The notes under the pieces were generated by a model. The model was given only the letters and a program-made list of their open reading frames with translations. It made no database searches and was not told where the DNA came from. The translations under genes were made by a program, and so were the position numbers. Below are positions 46,836 to 57,121 of a stretch of 64,000 nucleotides of DNA, one piece after another; positions within the stretch are counted from its first letter, which is position 1, and each line of letters starts with the position of its first letter. The stretch comes from Canna indica. Lineage: Eukaryota > Streptophyta > Magnoliopsida > Zingiberales > Cannaceae. The stretch lies in contig CP136891.1 of assembly GCA_034359265.1 (NCBI GenBank), positions 58,752,001 through 58,816,000 on the forward strand, read 5' to 3'.

Positions 46836-47252
46836 GACATTTTAAACTGGTTGAAGGCATTTTCAACTGGTTTCCTAGAAATTTAAACTGATTGAAGGCA
46901 TTTTCAACTGGTTGTATTAGGCATTTTAAACTGGTTGATCACATCAAAATTCTATGGAAAAGGGGCTAAGTTACTGCTTTCTATTTTCTTGGTGAACATG
47001 GGAACAAGGGCTAAGTTACTGCTATGGAACAGGGGCTAGGGGCTAGTTACTACTTTTCGAATCACATTTCAAAATGGATGCTCTACTTGTAAAATGAAAG
47101 CTAAGTAACTTCAATACATACATATAACAAATATAGAGGCAGAAATTAAATTAACCCTAAACCCTAGGTTTCCAACCGAAGACATACCTGCCGGGGAGTC
47201 AGGGAAGAAAAGAGGAAGTTGGGGAGGGGTGTCACTCATCGTCGTTGGATTC
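46836..47252. other. MULE sequence between the PIF element and the solo LTR
   Basis: It continues the aaactggtt field to about 46945. It then contains 'agaaaagaggaagttggggaggggtgtcactcatcg', which recurs at 49900-49940 beyond the solo LTR as agtcggggaggggtgtcactcatcg. Both flanks therefore belong to the same MULE arm. No gene. Confidence 0.5.
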
Positions 47253-49817
47253 TATAAGACTCGGAAGAAAATTTCCTAATATAAAAATCTATTTTGGTGA
47301 AGTGCGCCGGACCCGAGAATAGTCGAGTCGAGTCGAGCCTCAGGATCGCCTCGAGTAAAAGGTATGACTCGACTAATGATGTATGCAATTCAATTGGGCA
47401 AATGACTCTTTCCTTTTATGCATTTATACCTTAATCGAGTTTAAATGGACTCGTGTTGCGGGTAGAGTCGGAACCCAAGTCGAGCTCGGGCTTAGTCGAG
47501 TCAGGAGTAAGAGTCAAAGGCCAAAATGGAAGGTTAGATGAGGGATTAAAATCCCTCATCCAAGCTGTTGTGCAACTCATCTTGGAGTCGCACAAGGCAG
47601 CGCATAGGGAGAGGGGGAGAAAGAGCAAGGGAGATAGGTCTTGGTCGATCTGGATTTTGCGTCGTCGCCGGAAGATTCGAGGTCGTCAACGCTCGATCCT
47701 TCATCTTCCTCTAGCAAAGGTGAGTGGTTAGATTTGAAGGATTGGGGGAGGTGGGTAGCCGAACCCCTAGAAGTGTTAGGATGTGTTTTCTCGCGAGTTT
47801 CCAACGAATCTTGGTTTTGGAGTTGTGTATTCATTGTTTTGTATCAATTCTTGTCGGATCGTCTTGTTTTTCTCATCAATTTCTCGAGTTCTAGGGCTGT
47901 CAAATCATGGGAAAAGGGGAAAGGTCACGCCAAAATTTTCCCCAATTCCCTTGACGGAAGTAGAGCCATCGGATGATCTCAAGTTCATGAATAGTGGGTT
48001 CTTAATCGTCGATTTCACGTGTTAAGAAACTCATCTTCCCTAAAACTCATAGGATTGGCCGAGTGAACCCTAAAACTTCATAAGAAGGGTTCGGCCAAGT
48101 ATAGGGGGAGGGGCAAACTAGTCAATATGCAATTAAGATATAGCAGAGACAATGGATTAGGATCAGGGATTAATTCTCCTCTTCCTTTCCTACCCTATGA
48201 GGCATGGTCGAGCAAGGTTCACCTTGCTCAAGGCTCAGCCAAGCCTAGGGGAGGGAGAGGGTGAGCTTTAGATGGTAATTTCCATAGTTGGAGTGCTAAA
48301 ATAATAGAGACATGATGACACTTAGGAAGAACTCTAACTATAGCAAGTTAATTTATTGATTCAAGTAATTGACGGAATGATAGCGTAGTGACTATCTTTA
48401 GCTCATTCCTCTTTAATTTTTGAAATGATGTAATCTTTTTACCATGCTTAGTTTTTCATGCGTTGTTGAATTTATTGTTATCTTACCATGCTAGATAAAT
48501 TGTTTCTTATTGAATTTAATTCTAAATGCAGTGTATAAATGATTATTGATGAATCTCGTAGTTATATATAGTAGTTGTTGTAAATTATACTTGCTTTTCT
48601 TTACATATGTTGTCCTGAAATGTTCATGGGTGGAATTCCAAGGTCGGTTCATAGAATTCCTCACCCAAGATAGCATTTAACGCTAGATAACATGTTGGAC
48701 GTTGCAAGATGCATAGTATATATGAAAACCTAGTTAGGAGATGACACAACTTCTAGGACTTCTAGTATTCATTTTTTAAAAAACCTAGAACTGTTAGGTG
48801 TACATGTTTTTGGAAAGGGCAAATTAATTTGTTGTCCCTGTAGACCAGATTAGGGCTGGATACAAGCAACCGTCCGAAGTGTATATAAGGAAACCCTAGG
48901 ACATTTGACTATGTGATGTGCTTGAGATGGTCCGCCGAGAAGCATGGAGGTCGAAAATGACCAAGGCTTGGCTCGGCCAGTGATTGGGTCGTGAGATGCA
49001 CCAGCGGGTCCGCTAGGTGTCAAACCCCATTTGGGTGGGACTAGCTATCCCTACCCCAGACGGTGTCCTGAGACTAGTAGACCATCCTAGTCAATGGCCC
49101 GGGATTTCTTATTTACATCTTGATATGATGTGGCCGAACGGCCAGTGTGATTCTACCTTGTATGGTAGGGGTCGGTTGTAGCCGGGATTCTTATACCAGA
49201 AGTAGGCCTTAAGGGCTGAATGCCAGGTGGCAAAGATAGACCGTTATGGCAGGTCTCTCCTATATGGTCTATACAGAATGACCCATGGGGTCGATAGTCA
49301 CACTAAAAAGTAGCTTACATCCCTGATTATATTCTATGCTGCTTTTTATGTTATGCATGACTAATTAAGGATTATGTGGAGGTTCGGAAGAATTGCTCAC
49401 TGAGTCCCAAGTGGACTCACGGTTTGTTTCCTTTGTTTTTGCAGAATATGATCAGTGATCGAGGCTTGTCGTCATGGTGCAGCTGGAGGGCAAGTGGTGG
49501 TGCCATATCTCGTAGCGGCGTCCTTTGGTCATAGTCCAATGTCTTGTAGTAGTTATTTCCCTTTTGTACACTGACAGTTGTGTTTTGAAAAGTTTGTAAT
49601 AACTTTGATACTTGAGATATTCTATTTGCGACGATGTTGGTTTTCTTCTTTGGGTTGAAAAATATATATTTGTGAATTTTGAAAACTTTAAGTAAAGATT
49701 GTGTTGTGGTTTCCTTTCTCGATATGTTCTATTTTATTGTCAGTCAGTGTAGACAGTAGGCTATAGGGCAGGATGTAGGCCCTGGTCGGTTACACTACAC
49801 TCCGTTGGGGTGTGACA
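47253..49817 (-). mobile_element. Solo LTR-like insertion with 5-bp duplication (Gypsy-type termini)
   Basis: Bounded by gattc at 47248-47252 and again at 49818-49822. Read on minus it starts tgtcacaccccaacggagtg, typical of plant Gypsy LTRs. It ends ...gagtcttata, where the related LTR at 57122 ends ...gagtattaca. It shares with that LTR a block near its 5' end ('attgctcactgagt', 'agtgatcgaggc', 'tagagggca'-like). No internal coding region and no second LTR, so it is probably a recombined solo LTR. Confidence 0.65.
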
Positions 49818-49822
49818 GATTC

Positions 49823-50084
49823 GGGGAGGAAAAGAGAAATCGCAGTCGCCTTAGTTGCCGGCTCGCTCGTGTGAATGAAGTGAGGGTGAAACAGAGTCGG
49901 GGAGGAAAAGAGGGAGTCGGGGAGGGGTGTCACTCATCGTCGTCGGAGTCGGGGAGGAAAAGAGAAATCACCTTAGTCAGGGAGGAAAAGTAGCCTGCTC
50001 GATCGATCATGTGAGTGAAGTGAAGGTGAATCGTTGGTAGGGCAGGATAATGGGGGCGTGATTTGACGGGATAAAGTAATGTGG
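49823..50084. repeat. MULE right arm with 'gtcggggaggaaaagag' repeats
   Basis: The word (a)gtcggggaggaaaagag occurs four times between 49818 and 49990. The open frame across it is a product of this repeat. The arm then runs into the right terminal inverted repeat. Confidence 0.6.
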
Positions 50085-50239
50085 ATTTTAACGGGGTTAA
50101 CTTTCCATTAACCCCGTTAATAAAAATATGAGGGTAATCTCAGTATTAAGCTAGTTACTTTCTGGTTTTGGGAAAAACCAAACATAGATTCAGGATTTGG
50201 GAAAAAAATACTCCTTATTCTCTTTTAGGAAAATCGTTG
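50085..50239 (-). repeat. Right terminal inverted repeat of the MULE
   Basis: Partner of 17374-17530. It contains its own short inverted pair (aacggggttaac...gttaaccccgtt). The outer end is followed by the 9-bp target copy, and the whole end is duplicated once more to the right. Confidence 0.8.
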
Positions 50240-50439
50240 TTTTTAATTAAAAGTAGCCTACTTGATCAATCGTGTCAGTGAAGTGAAGTTGAATCGTCGG
50301 TAGGGCGAGAAAACGGGGGCATGATTTGAGGGTAATATGAGTATTAAGCTAGTTACTTTTTGGTTTTCGGAAAAACCAAACATAGATTTGGGATTTGGAA
50401 AAAAAAAGGATTCTTTATTCTCATCTAGGAAAATCGATG
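50240..50439. repeat. Tandem duplicate of the MULE right end (200 bp)
   Basis: From tttttaatta at 50240 to tttttaatta at 50440, the sequence repeats the preceding end: agtagcct(g/a)ct, gtgaagtg, tcgt(t/c)ggtagggc, gggtaat, ttaagctagttacttt, ctaggaaaatcg. The block lacks the aacggggttaac hairpin present in the first copy. The target word tttttaatt therefore occurs three times (17365, 50240, 50440). Confidence 0.85.
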
Positions 50440-50448
50440 TTTTTAATT

Positions 50449-50806
50449 AAATTATACTTTTCAATAATAATATTCATACATAAATAATTAAGAGTAATAA
50501 TAAATCTCACATATATGAAAATTTATAAGTGTAGACAAAATAGTAAATATTAATTTAATTTAATCTATATAATTGTAAAAGTAAAAAATATACAAATATC
50601 TTTTTAAATATTATTTTTTTGTTTATTGCTTAAATTCATCAAATACACTAATATATTCACAAAATGAAAAAAAAACTAAACATCACTGTAATTGACTTTT
50701 TATGTTTAAATATCATAGTTCTAATATTGGTAATTGAATTATTATTTTTTTCAATTTTTTCAATTACACATATTCGTCTTTAATAGTATAACTAAATATT
50801 CATTTA
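50449..50806. other. A+T-rich spacer
   Basis: No gene, RNA or known repeat recognised. Ends in the target copy of the next element. Confidence 0.6.
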
Positions 50807-50816
50807 TTAATTAATA

Positions 50817-51840
50817 GTAAATTCTCATATCAGGGTTTTGAGAAGGAAAAATTTCTAAAATCGGATTTGAAGTTTCAAAATTCCCCGAATCGAAATTGAT
50901 CGAGTGGATCGGATACCCATTTTACCCCTGGCCAAAGTCTTTAATCAGTTAAAGACTTTGGTAAAAAATTTAAAAAAAGTATATAAAAAAATATAAAAAT
51001 AATAATTTAAATTTATAAAATATTTTTTATAATAAAAATAAGATATTAGAGAATAAAAAATCTATTTTTCAAACTCTCTAATGTATTAAAAACTTTTTGT
51101 ACAAAATCTATAAATTAAAATTAAAATTAAAAAATATGAAATATTTTGATGTAAAATATTTTTTTGGATCATAATATCTCTTTTGTATCATAAAAAAATT
51201 ATTTCATGAATTCAAATTTTTTTTTTAAAAAATTATGAAGCTATTATAGACTTTGCACAAAAGTCTCTAATAAATTAGAGACTTTTGTTTATAATAATTT
51301 TATAATTATAAAAAATAAAATTTAATTCACAAAAAATATGTATGTGATATAAAAGATGTGCTATAATCTATCAAAATATTTTGGATAAAAAATATTTCTC
51401 TAATGCATTAGAGACTTTTGCCCAAAGTCTACAATAGTTTTATAATTCAAAAAAAAATTAATAAAAAAAATATTTTTTAAAAAAATATAAAAGATGTGTT
51501 GTAGTTCAAAAGAAAAAAATTCATCAAAATATTTTATAATTTTCAATTTAAACTTAGATTTATAGACTTTGTGCAAAACTCTTTGATGAGTTAGATAATT
51601 TGAAAAAATATTTTTTAGACTTTAACACCTCATTTTTATTATAACTTTTTTTTACTAAATTAAAATTATTTTTTAATATTTTTTTTAATTCTTAACCAAA
51701 GTCTCTAATTGGTTAGAGACTTTGGCCCAGGGGTAAAATAGGTATCCAATCCACTCAATTTCGGTTTTGAGAATTTTGAATCTTCAAATCCGATTTTGGG
51801 AATTTCCCCTTCCCAAAATTCGGATCCGGAAAATTGCTGA
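50817..51840. mobile_element. Non-autonomous MULE-like inverted-repeat element, 1024 bp
   Basis: Flanked by ttaattaata (50807-50816 and 51841-51850), a 9-10 bp duplication. The arms are ~130-150 bp long and alike: 'aaaatcggatttgaag', 'caaaattc', 'cgaaattga', 'gtgga', 'ggatacc(c/t)attttacccctgg' and 'ccaaagtct'. The outer end of the right arm, reverse-complemented, reads tcagcaattttccggatcc, close to the cagcgattttcc end of the large MULE. The interior is A+T-rich with repeated 'agactttgcacaaa(a)gtctctaat' hairpins. No coding. Confidence 0.8.
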
Positions 51841-51850
51841 TTAATTAATA

Positions 51851-53047
51851 ACAATTTTATTATAATATTTTATTAATATTTTTATTCAAATATTATTTTA
51901 TAAGAGTAAATTATAAAATTAAAATATATGACCAAATATGTAATTAAAAATAGCATAATAATAAGACTATTTTTAGGATATCTAAAATAAGGATCCAAAT
52001 ATATAGTAAATAATTAACATTAAAAATTTAAAATATTATCTTCTAAAAATTCAATTGTAAACATTTGTTTCACTACCAAATTAAGGAATTATTCTTTATC
52101 TAATATTTTTGAAACATAAATTACTTGGTTGATATCATTATCATAATTTAAGAAAATTAACATTACAAATTATATAAATATAAATATATGATATTTATTA
52201 TTAGTCTTAATTATTTAGGTATGATGATTATTATTTAAAAGTATAATTTAATTTGAACTAATTTTTTTTGTTATAATTTTAAAACTTATATAAAAGTAAT
52301 AAATTTTAAGGATAAACATCAAATAAAAAAAATATAGAGTAAACTATACTAATTAAAATTGAATAAGTGTAGATAACTAAATTAAAAATAAGATATTTTA
52401 AATTATATAATTTTTCCTCGAAAATGAAAAAAATGATATTTATAAAACAAAAACCTAATATAAAAAATAATTTTTTACATTAGAAAATATTTTCAACAAT
52501 AATTTAGTAAATCTATAATTATTAGCATAAAAAAGATAATAGATTCTAATAATAAATAGAGAAAAATATATTAACATAGTGTAAAATTATAATCATAAAA
52601 AATGTTAATAAGGTGTAAATCTAGAATCAACGTAAGTATTCTTAAGAGAACAAAAATATATCTAGATAAATTTTAAACAACAAAAATATATAAGAAAAGA
52701 AAAATTACAAATAGTAATATTTTTATGAATAAAAATCAAATATTATATATAATATAAAATTAGAAACAAAAAAAAATTAAATTATTTTAAACTACTTAAA
52801 TTTTAGATTAAAATAGATTAAAACATGGATCATGACAAATGAAATATCTTCGTCAACTCAAAGCTAATATAAAGAAATAATTTTTTACATTAGAAAATAT
52901 TTTCAATAATAATTTAATAAAATCTATAATTATTAGCATAAAAAAAGATAATTGGTTCCAAAAATAAATAAAGAAAAATAAATTAAAAAGTGTAAAATGA
53001 TAATCATAAAAGAATAAAATGTTAATAAGATTTAAATCTCGAATTAA
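51851..53047. other. A+T-rich spacer
   Basis: Extremely A+T-rich. A ~110-bp block (taatataaa(a)aaataattttttacattagaaaatattttcaa...attattagcataaaaa) occurs twice, at about 52457-52560 and 52866-52960. No gene. Confidence 0.55.
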
Positions 53048-53483
53048 TGTTAGGATTTGGTCTGGATTAATACTATTGGGCCCGGTCGAATTAGGCCAAC
53101 AAGCACCCTACACTCCTCAACCCAGGTCGAGCCAGACCGATTGGCTCTACCCGGGGTCTCCATCCGACCATAGAATGACATCTACGTCCTCCTTTATCAC
53201 GAGGGATACGCCATTACGAGCCCGTTATCTCCAGAATCAGCCTCGATCCATTCCGATCAATATCCTCACGAGATTGCCAAACAGCCTCATCACCTCCATC
53301 TGCAATATATACAGACAAGACACGCCTCAAGAGAAAGAAAGTTCTAATTCCATTACCTCAACCTCGAATACCTACTAACTTGAGCGTCAGAGTGTCTTTT
53401 ACAGGTTTCCTCTCGCCGGAGTTGCACCTAACCAGAAGAGACATCGAACCGAACCAAACTATTCTGATCCTCAGGCACGAACA
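53048..53483 (+). repeat. 5' LTR of the truncated Gypsy
   Basis: tg...ca, 436 bp, G+C-richer than its surroundings. It has a pyrimidine/C-rich left half and ends two bases before the primer-binding site. The partner LTR is missing. Confidence 0.65.
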
Positions 53484-53969
53484 TTTGGCGCCCACTATGG
53501 GGCCGAGTAAAGCTTATATGCCCCACAATGGTTGGAACTCGGAGCGAGGTGATCTCCAGTCGCACGCCAACGACTACTCCCTCGGCAACGATGTTCACCT
53601 TCAAACTAGTGATGCTGAAAAAGTGAGGAGCGACGCTTCGACACTAACCAACCTTCCCTAATAAGCACCTCAGAGTCGGATAAATGATTTGGTGGCGAAA
53701 AAGCAACGGTTAGCAGCCCATGTCGAGATGCTGACACGATCCCCGGAACAACTTTCGTCTGATCATGCCTTCCACCCAGGTTCAGGTTGCAGACCACTCT
53801 AAGGCCCTATAATAGTATGGGCGACCTAAACATACACCCGATGATTTTCAGGTCCATGATGCTCCTCAACGGAGCTACCGATTCCATCATTTGCAAGTCC
53901 TTCTCAACTTTCTTGGAGAAAGCCGCTCTATAGATCTAATCCCTTCCATCGGGGTCCATACACTCTTTT

Positions 53970-54668
53970 GTGGAACTTTCCCGCGTCTTCACCAGTCAAT
54001 TCTCGTCATCCCGGATATACTCCAAGATAGAGGATGCCCTACACTACATTAGGCGAGGGCTACACGAGTCCCTGAGAGACTATGTGCGAATGTTCCAAGT
54101 CGCAGTAGTACAGATCCCGAATCTCGACCCCCAAGTCAAACTCTACTGCATCAAATACGGGCCGAAGCCCAGATACTTCGTCGATCAGATCACCTTGATG
54201 AAACCAAAGGACATGATTGAGTTCTAGGAAACAACTGCAAACTTCATGGAGATGGAAGAACTCCTCTAGGCCAGAAAGGCCGATAGACAGAATGTCAAGG
54301 ACACTACTGAAGACAAGAGGTCCAGGAAAACGAACAGAAAAGGCGAAGATCATAGTCGCCGCGAACGAGACAAAGACCGGGTGATGAGATCACCACCCCG
54401 CCCAAATGCTCGATACGACATGTACACTCCGTTCAACACTAAGAAGGAAACCATCCTTCATGAAATCTACGACTTGAAGATTCTCAAGCACCCTACTAAT
54501 GCCAAGAAGCAAAAGTTGCCCAACGCCGACATGAGTAAAAAGTGTGCCTTCCACGACACCTACGGGTACACGACTGAAGAATGCATAGTGCTCAGAGGCC
54601 TGGCCCGTGCAGGATACCTTGGTAGGTATATTAACCACCAAAGGGCATGTGGTCGAAGAATGAGCTGA
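53970..54668 (+). pseudogene. Gypsy gag, degenerate
   Basis: HYIRRGLHESLRDYVRMFQV and YGPKPRYFVDQITLMKP match the retrotransposon gag core. A TAG at about 54225 and another near 54268 interrupt it. In the next frame: YDMYTPFNTKKETILHEIYD and a zinc-knuckle-like KKCAFHDTYGYTTEEC...LAR, typical of Tat/Athila-group gags (C-x-FH-x-x-x-GH-x-TEEC, here with GY for GH). Confidence 0.75.
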
Positions 54669-54829
54669 GACCACCGACGTCGGAGCCGAAATCGGACACC
54701 CACTTGAGCCAATAGAAAGCAACTGAACCGATCGCTCGGGAAACGAACTCCGAGGAGTTATCGATTACATTGTTGGAGGATTTGCACGAGGCAGAGAATT
54801 GAGCTCAACCAAAAAAAGATCTCCCCGAG

Positions 54830-55080
54830 CGATCATGGCGGTCGACATCACCACTCGTTCACATCAGCCCGCCTCTACGAACCCAGTAATATCATTTTAT
54901 GAATCCGATTTCTAGGAAATTGACCAAAACCTACATGACACTATCATAATTTTTGTAGTCGCAGGAAACCTCATTGTGAAAAAGGTCCTAGTGGTCTGAG
55001 GCAGCTCGACCGACATCCTCTTCTACTCTACGTTCAAAAAAATGCACTTGACTAAAGTCTCACTTACACCTTGCAAGGGA
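54830..55080 (+). pseudogene. Gypsy aspartic protease fragment
   Basis: VAGNLIVKKVLVV, stop, GSSTDILFYSTFKKM. The active-site Asp of VLVD-x-GSS is replaced by the dipeptide V-stop. Followed by LTKVSLTPCKG, where the similarity ends. Confidence 0.65.
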
Positions 55081-55090
55081 GTATTTTATC

Positions 55091-55609
55091 TGGTATATAA
55101 TAGATATAATATCAATTATATATATTTTTATTTTTTATTACTCCGTCCACCAAATCCATAAGAATCTATCCCATATGTATATGGAGAAGTCTCAATTATT
55201 CTATTTCAGTCAGCTTTTTAATTCAATTTCTTTACTTTGAAAAATATCCTCATGCCCATGCACAAATTTTTATTTTTAAAATAAAAACACTGTTTTGAAT
55301 TCAAATAATTTATTGAATTTTACTATTTAGATTGAATTACATATATTTCGACTTCAATTTTGAATTGTAAATAATTTACATATATAGTAAAAATAAAAAA
55401 TAAAAATGAAAAGTGATGGATATGATCGAAATTTGATATTGATACTGTAACTAGTATTCTTGATCCGATTCAAGGTTTATATCAAAATTAGATTCATTAA
55501 AAATAAATTAAAATAATATATGAAAAGTGATGGATATGATCGAAAATGTATTTATTAAACTAAACACTACCTGATGGATCGTGAAAAGAAAATAAAAAAA
55601 GTTTTAAAA
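55091..55609. other. A+T-rich spacer
   Basis: No gene. A ~25-bp phrase (aaaagtgatggatatgatcgaaa) occurs at 55407 and again at 55522. Confidence 0.5.
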
Positions 55610-56105
55610 GGATCCAACTGAGATTTGACCTCAGGTTATTGGATTTAGATAGACTCGGCAATTATTAGCCCGATCCGATAGCCCGACCCAGCCCGATAAA
55701 ATCGGATTCGGGCCGATTTTGGGCCGGGCCGATTCTTATCGGGTTTGGGCCGATTTCGGCCTGAACACTTATCGGGCCCGGCCAGACCTAGTGCTCTCGG
55801 GCCGTACCGGCCCGATAGCCCGATAAGCAATATAGGTTATTAGTATTTTTTTTTTACTCGTTAATAATACCCATTAAATTATCTACTCAAAATTATAATT
55901 CTAATAAATTCAATTAAATTTTTGGGCTAACGGGCCGTGCCGGCCCGACATGCTATTTTTTCGTGTCGGGCTGGGCAGGCAACTTCGGGCCCGAATCGTT
56001 ATCGGGCCGGGCCGACCAAAAAAAAATTGCGGACCAGGACGGGCCGGCACAATTTGCCAGGCCTAGATTTAGAGTCCAATGTCCTGACCACTAGACCATA
56101 GGACC
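55610..56105 (-). pseudogene. tRNA-Gln-like gene with CTA anticodon, split by an hAT element
   Basis: Joining 56105-56074 to 55649-55610 on minus gives exactly 72 nt with a tRNA layout: acceptor arms ggtccta/ttggatc (one mismatch, one wobble), D-arm tggtctagtggtcagga, a 5-bp anticodon stem ttgga/tccaa around the 7-nt loop ctctaaa, and T stem ctgag/ctcag. The closest family I know is plant tRNA-Gln (CTG), whose loop is ctctgaa, so position 36 changed G to A. Box B is altered (aggtcaaatct). The insertion sits in the anticodon arm. It could be a nuclear pseudogene or a tRNA-derived repeat. Confidence 0.7.
55650..56065. mobile_element. Non-autonomous hAT element, 416 bp
   Basis: 8-bp duplication gatttaga at 55642-55649 and 56066-56073. 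Ends tagactcggcaattattagc and, reverse-complemented, taggcctggcaaattgtgcc. Both arms are rich in gggccggg/cccgataa words, as in the common plant GGCCCG-type hAT MITEs. No coding. Confidence 0.9.
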
Positions 56106-57121
56106 ATTGGTTAACCCTACAATAAACAGGTATTAAAACTACCGGAGTTAGCAAATGATGAAAAATTTTCCATCGCACTGCAGAAATATATGTTTATATG
56201 GCCTGCAGTTAGCGTGCCGGGCCGGTTCAGCCCGATAAATGTATCGAGTCAAATTTTTTAGCCCGGCCCATAGTTATCATGTCGTACTCATTTCTGCCGC
56301 CCCTACATATATCTACGTACTAAAAGTATGCAGAATCAACCAAACCCCAAAAACAAAAATTAAGTCAAAATCGAGAGTCATGGTTTATGTACAAAGTTAT
56401 GGTTTATGTACAAAAAAATAAAAAATATGAGAGAAATTATTAACCTAAAAGGAAAAGACAAAGAGACATATTACCCGGGCTAGGGCGGTTCACGTATCGA
56501 GTTGGATTGAATTTAGAGAAAAAACTAATTCAACCCAACCAAGTATAATCGGGTTGAGTCGGATAGCCGAGTTTAGCGTTTAAATAAAAATGAGTTTTTA
56601 AATATAATTTTAAAATAATTATAAAAATAATTTTAAAATAATTATAAAAATAATTATAAAAATAATTATTTTTAATATAATATTTTAAAAATAATTAATA
56701 TATATATACATATATAATCGGGTCATCAGGTCATCTGATTGAATCTCGAGTTATTGAGTTTTAAAATTTGAAACTTGCGATTCGATCCAATTCAAATAGT
56801 TTGAGTTGGATCGAGTTCTGAGGATGATTGGGTCACTGCATCTCGATGTTCCAAAATATTATAATCTCCTCTAGTTGTTTCAAAATATTTAATACACTTA
56901 AAATCTAGTCAACATCCTCCAATATCATTAAAAGTGATTTTTTTTAATAAATAATATTATGGTATTCTCATGATTAAAGTATCCACGACTATTTGTCACC
57001 TTATATTATAAACTAATTTTCTTTTAAATTTTCTTATTTTTTTAACCTTGTTACATGCATTGAATATTTATTGATGTTTTCTTATGTTGAGTAAGAAAAA
57101 TAATATATTTTAGTTTATAAT
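56106..57121. other. Spacer with MITE-like debris
   Basis: 56190-56275 resembles the arm of the 416-bp hAT element (gtgccgggccggttcagcccgataa). 56475-56840 has 'cgggttgagtcgg' and 'gagttggatcgagtt' words in both orientations around an A+T core, as in hAT MITEs, but without clear ends. No gene. Confidence 0.4.

Larger units (their letters stand above)
17374..50239. mobile_element. Kaonashi/ULP-type MULE, 32.9 kb span with nested insertions
   Basis: Termini: cagcgattttcctagaagag at the left and, reverse-complemented, caacgattttcctaaaagag at the right. Similarity continues for ~150 bp (gagaataag, aaatcc(c/t)gaatc, agaaagtaacta, attaccctcatatttt, ttaac(g/c)gggttaa). Both ends are bordered by the 9-bp duplication tttttaatt (17365-17373; 50240-50248), the size typical of Mutator-like elements. 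Inside are a plus-strand MuDR-type transposase and a minus-strand gene with a plant-mobile-domain-like start and Ulp1 protease end. That combination is known from KI-MULEs in Arabidopsis and related elements in melon. Both genes carry stops. Removing the nested elements leaves roughly 10-11 kb of MULE sequence. Confidence 0.75.
53048..55090 (+). mobile_element. Ty3/Gypsy (Tat/Retand-like), 5' part only
   Basis: 5' LTR 53048-53483 (tgttaggattt ... ggcacgaaca), then the primer-binding site ttggcgcccactatgggg (53485-53502), then gag and the beginning of protease. RT, integrase and the 3' LTR are absent. Similarity fades at about 55090, before an A+T-rich stretch. Many stops. Broken copy. Confidence 0.75.

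Noticed and set aside
47431..47976. Open frames of 65-111 residues within the solo LTR
   Set aside because: Overlapping frames on both strands in a G+C-richer LTR segment; no conserved motif.
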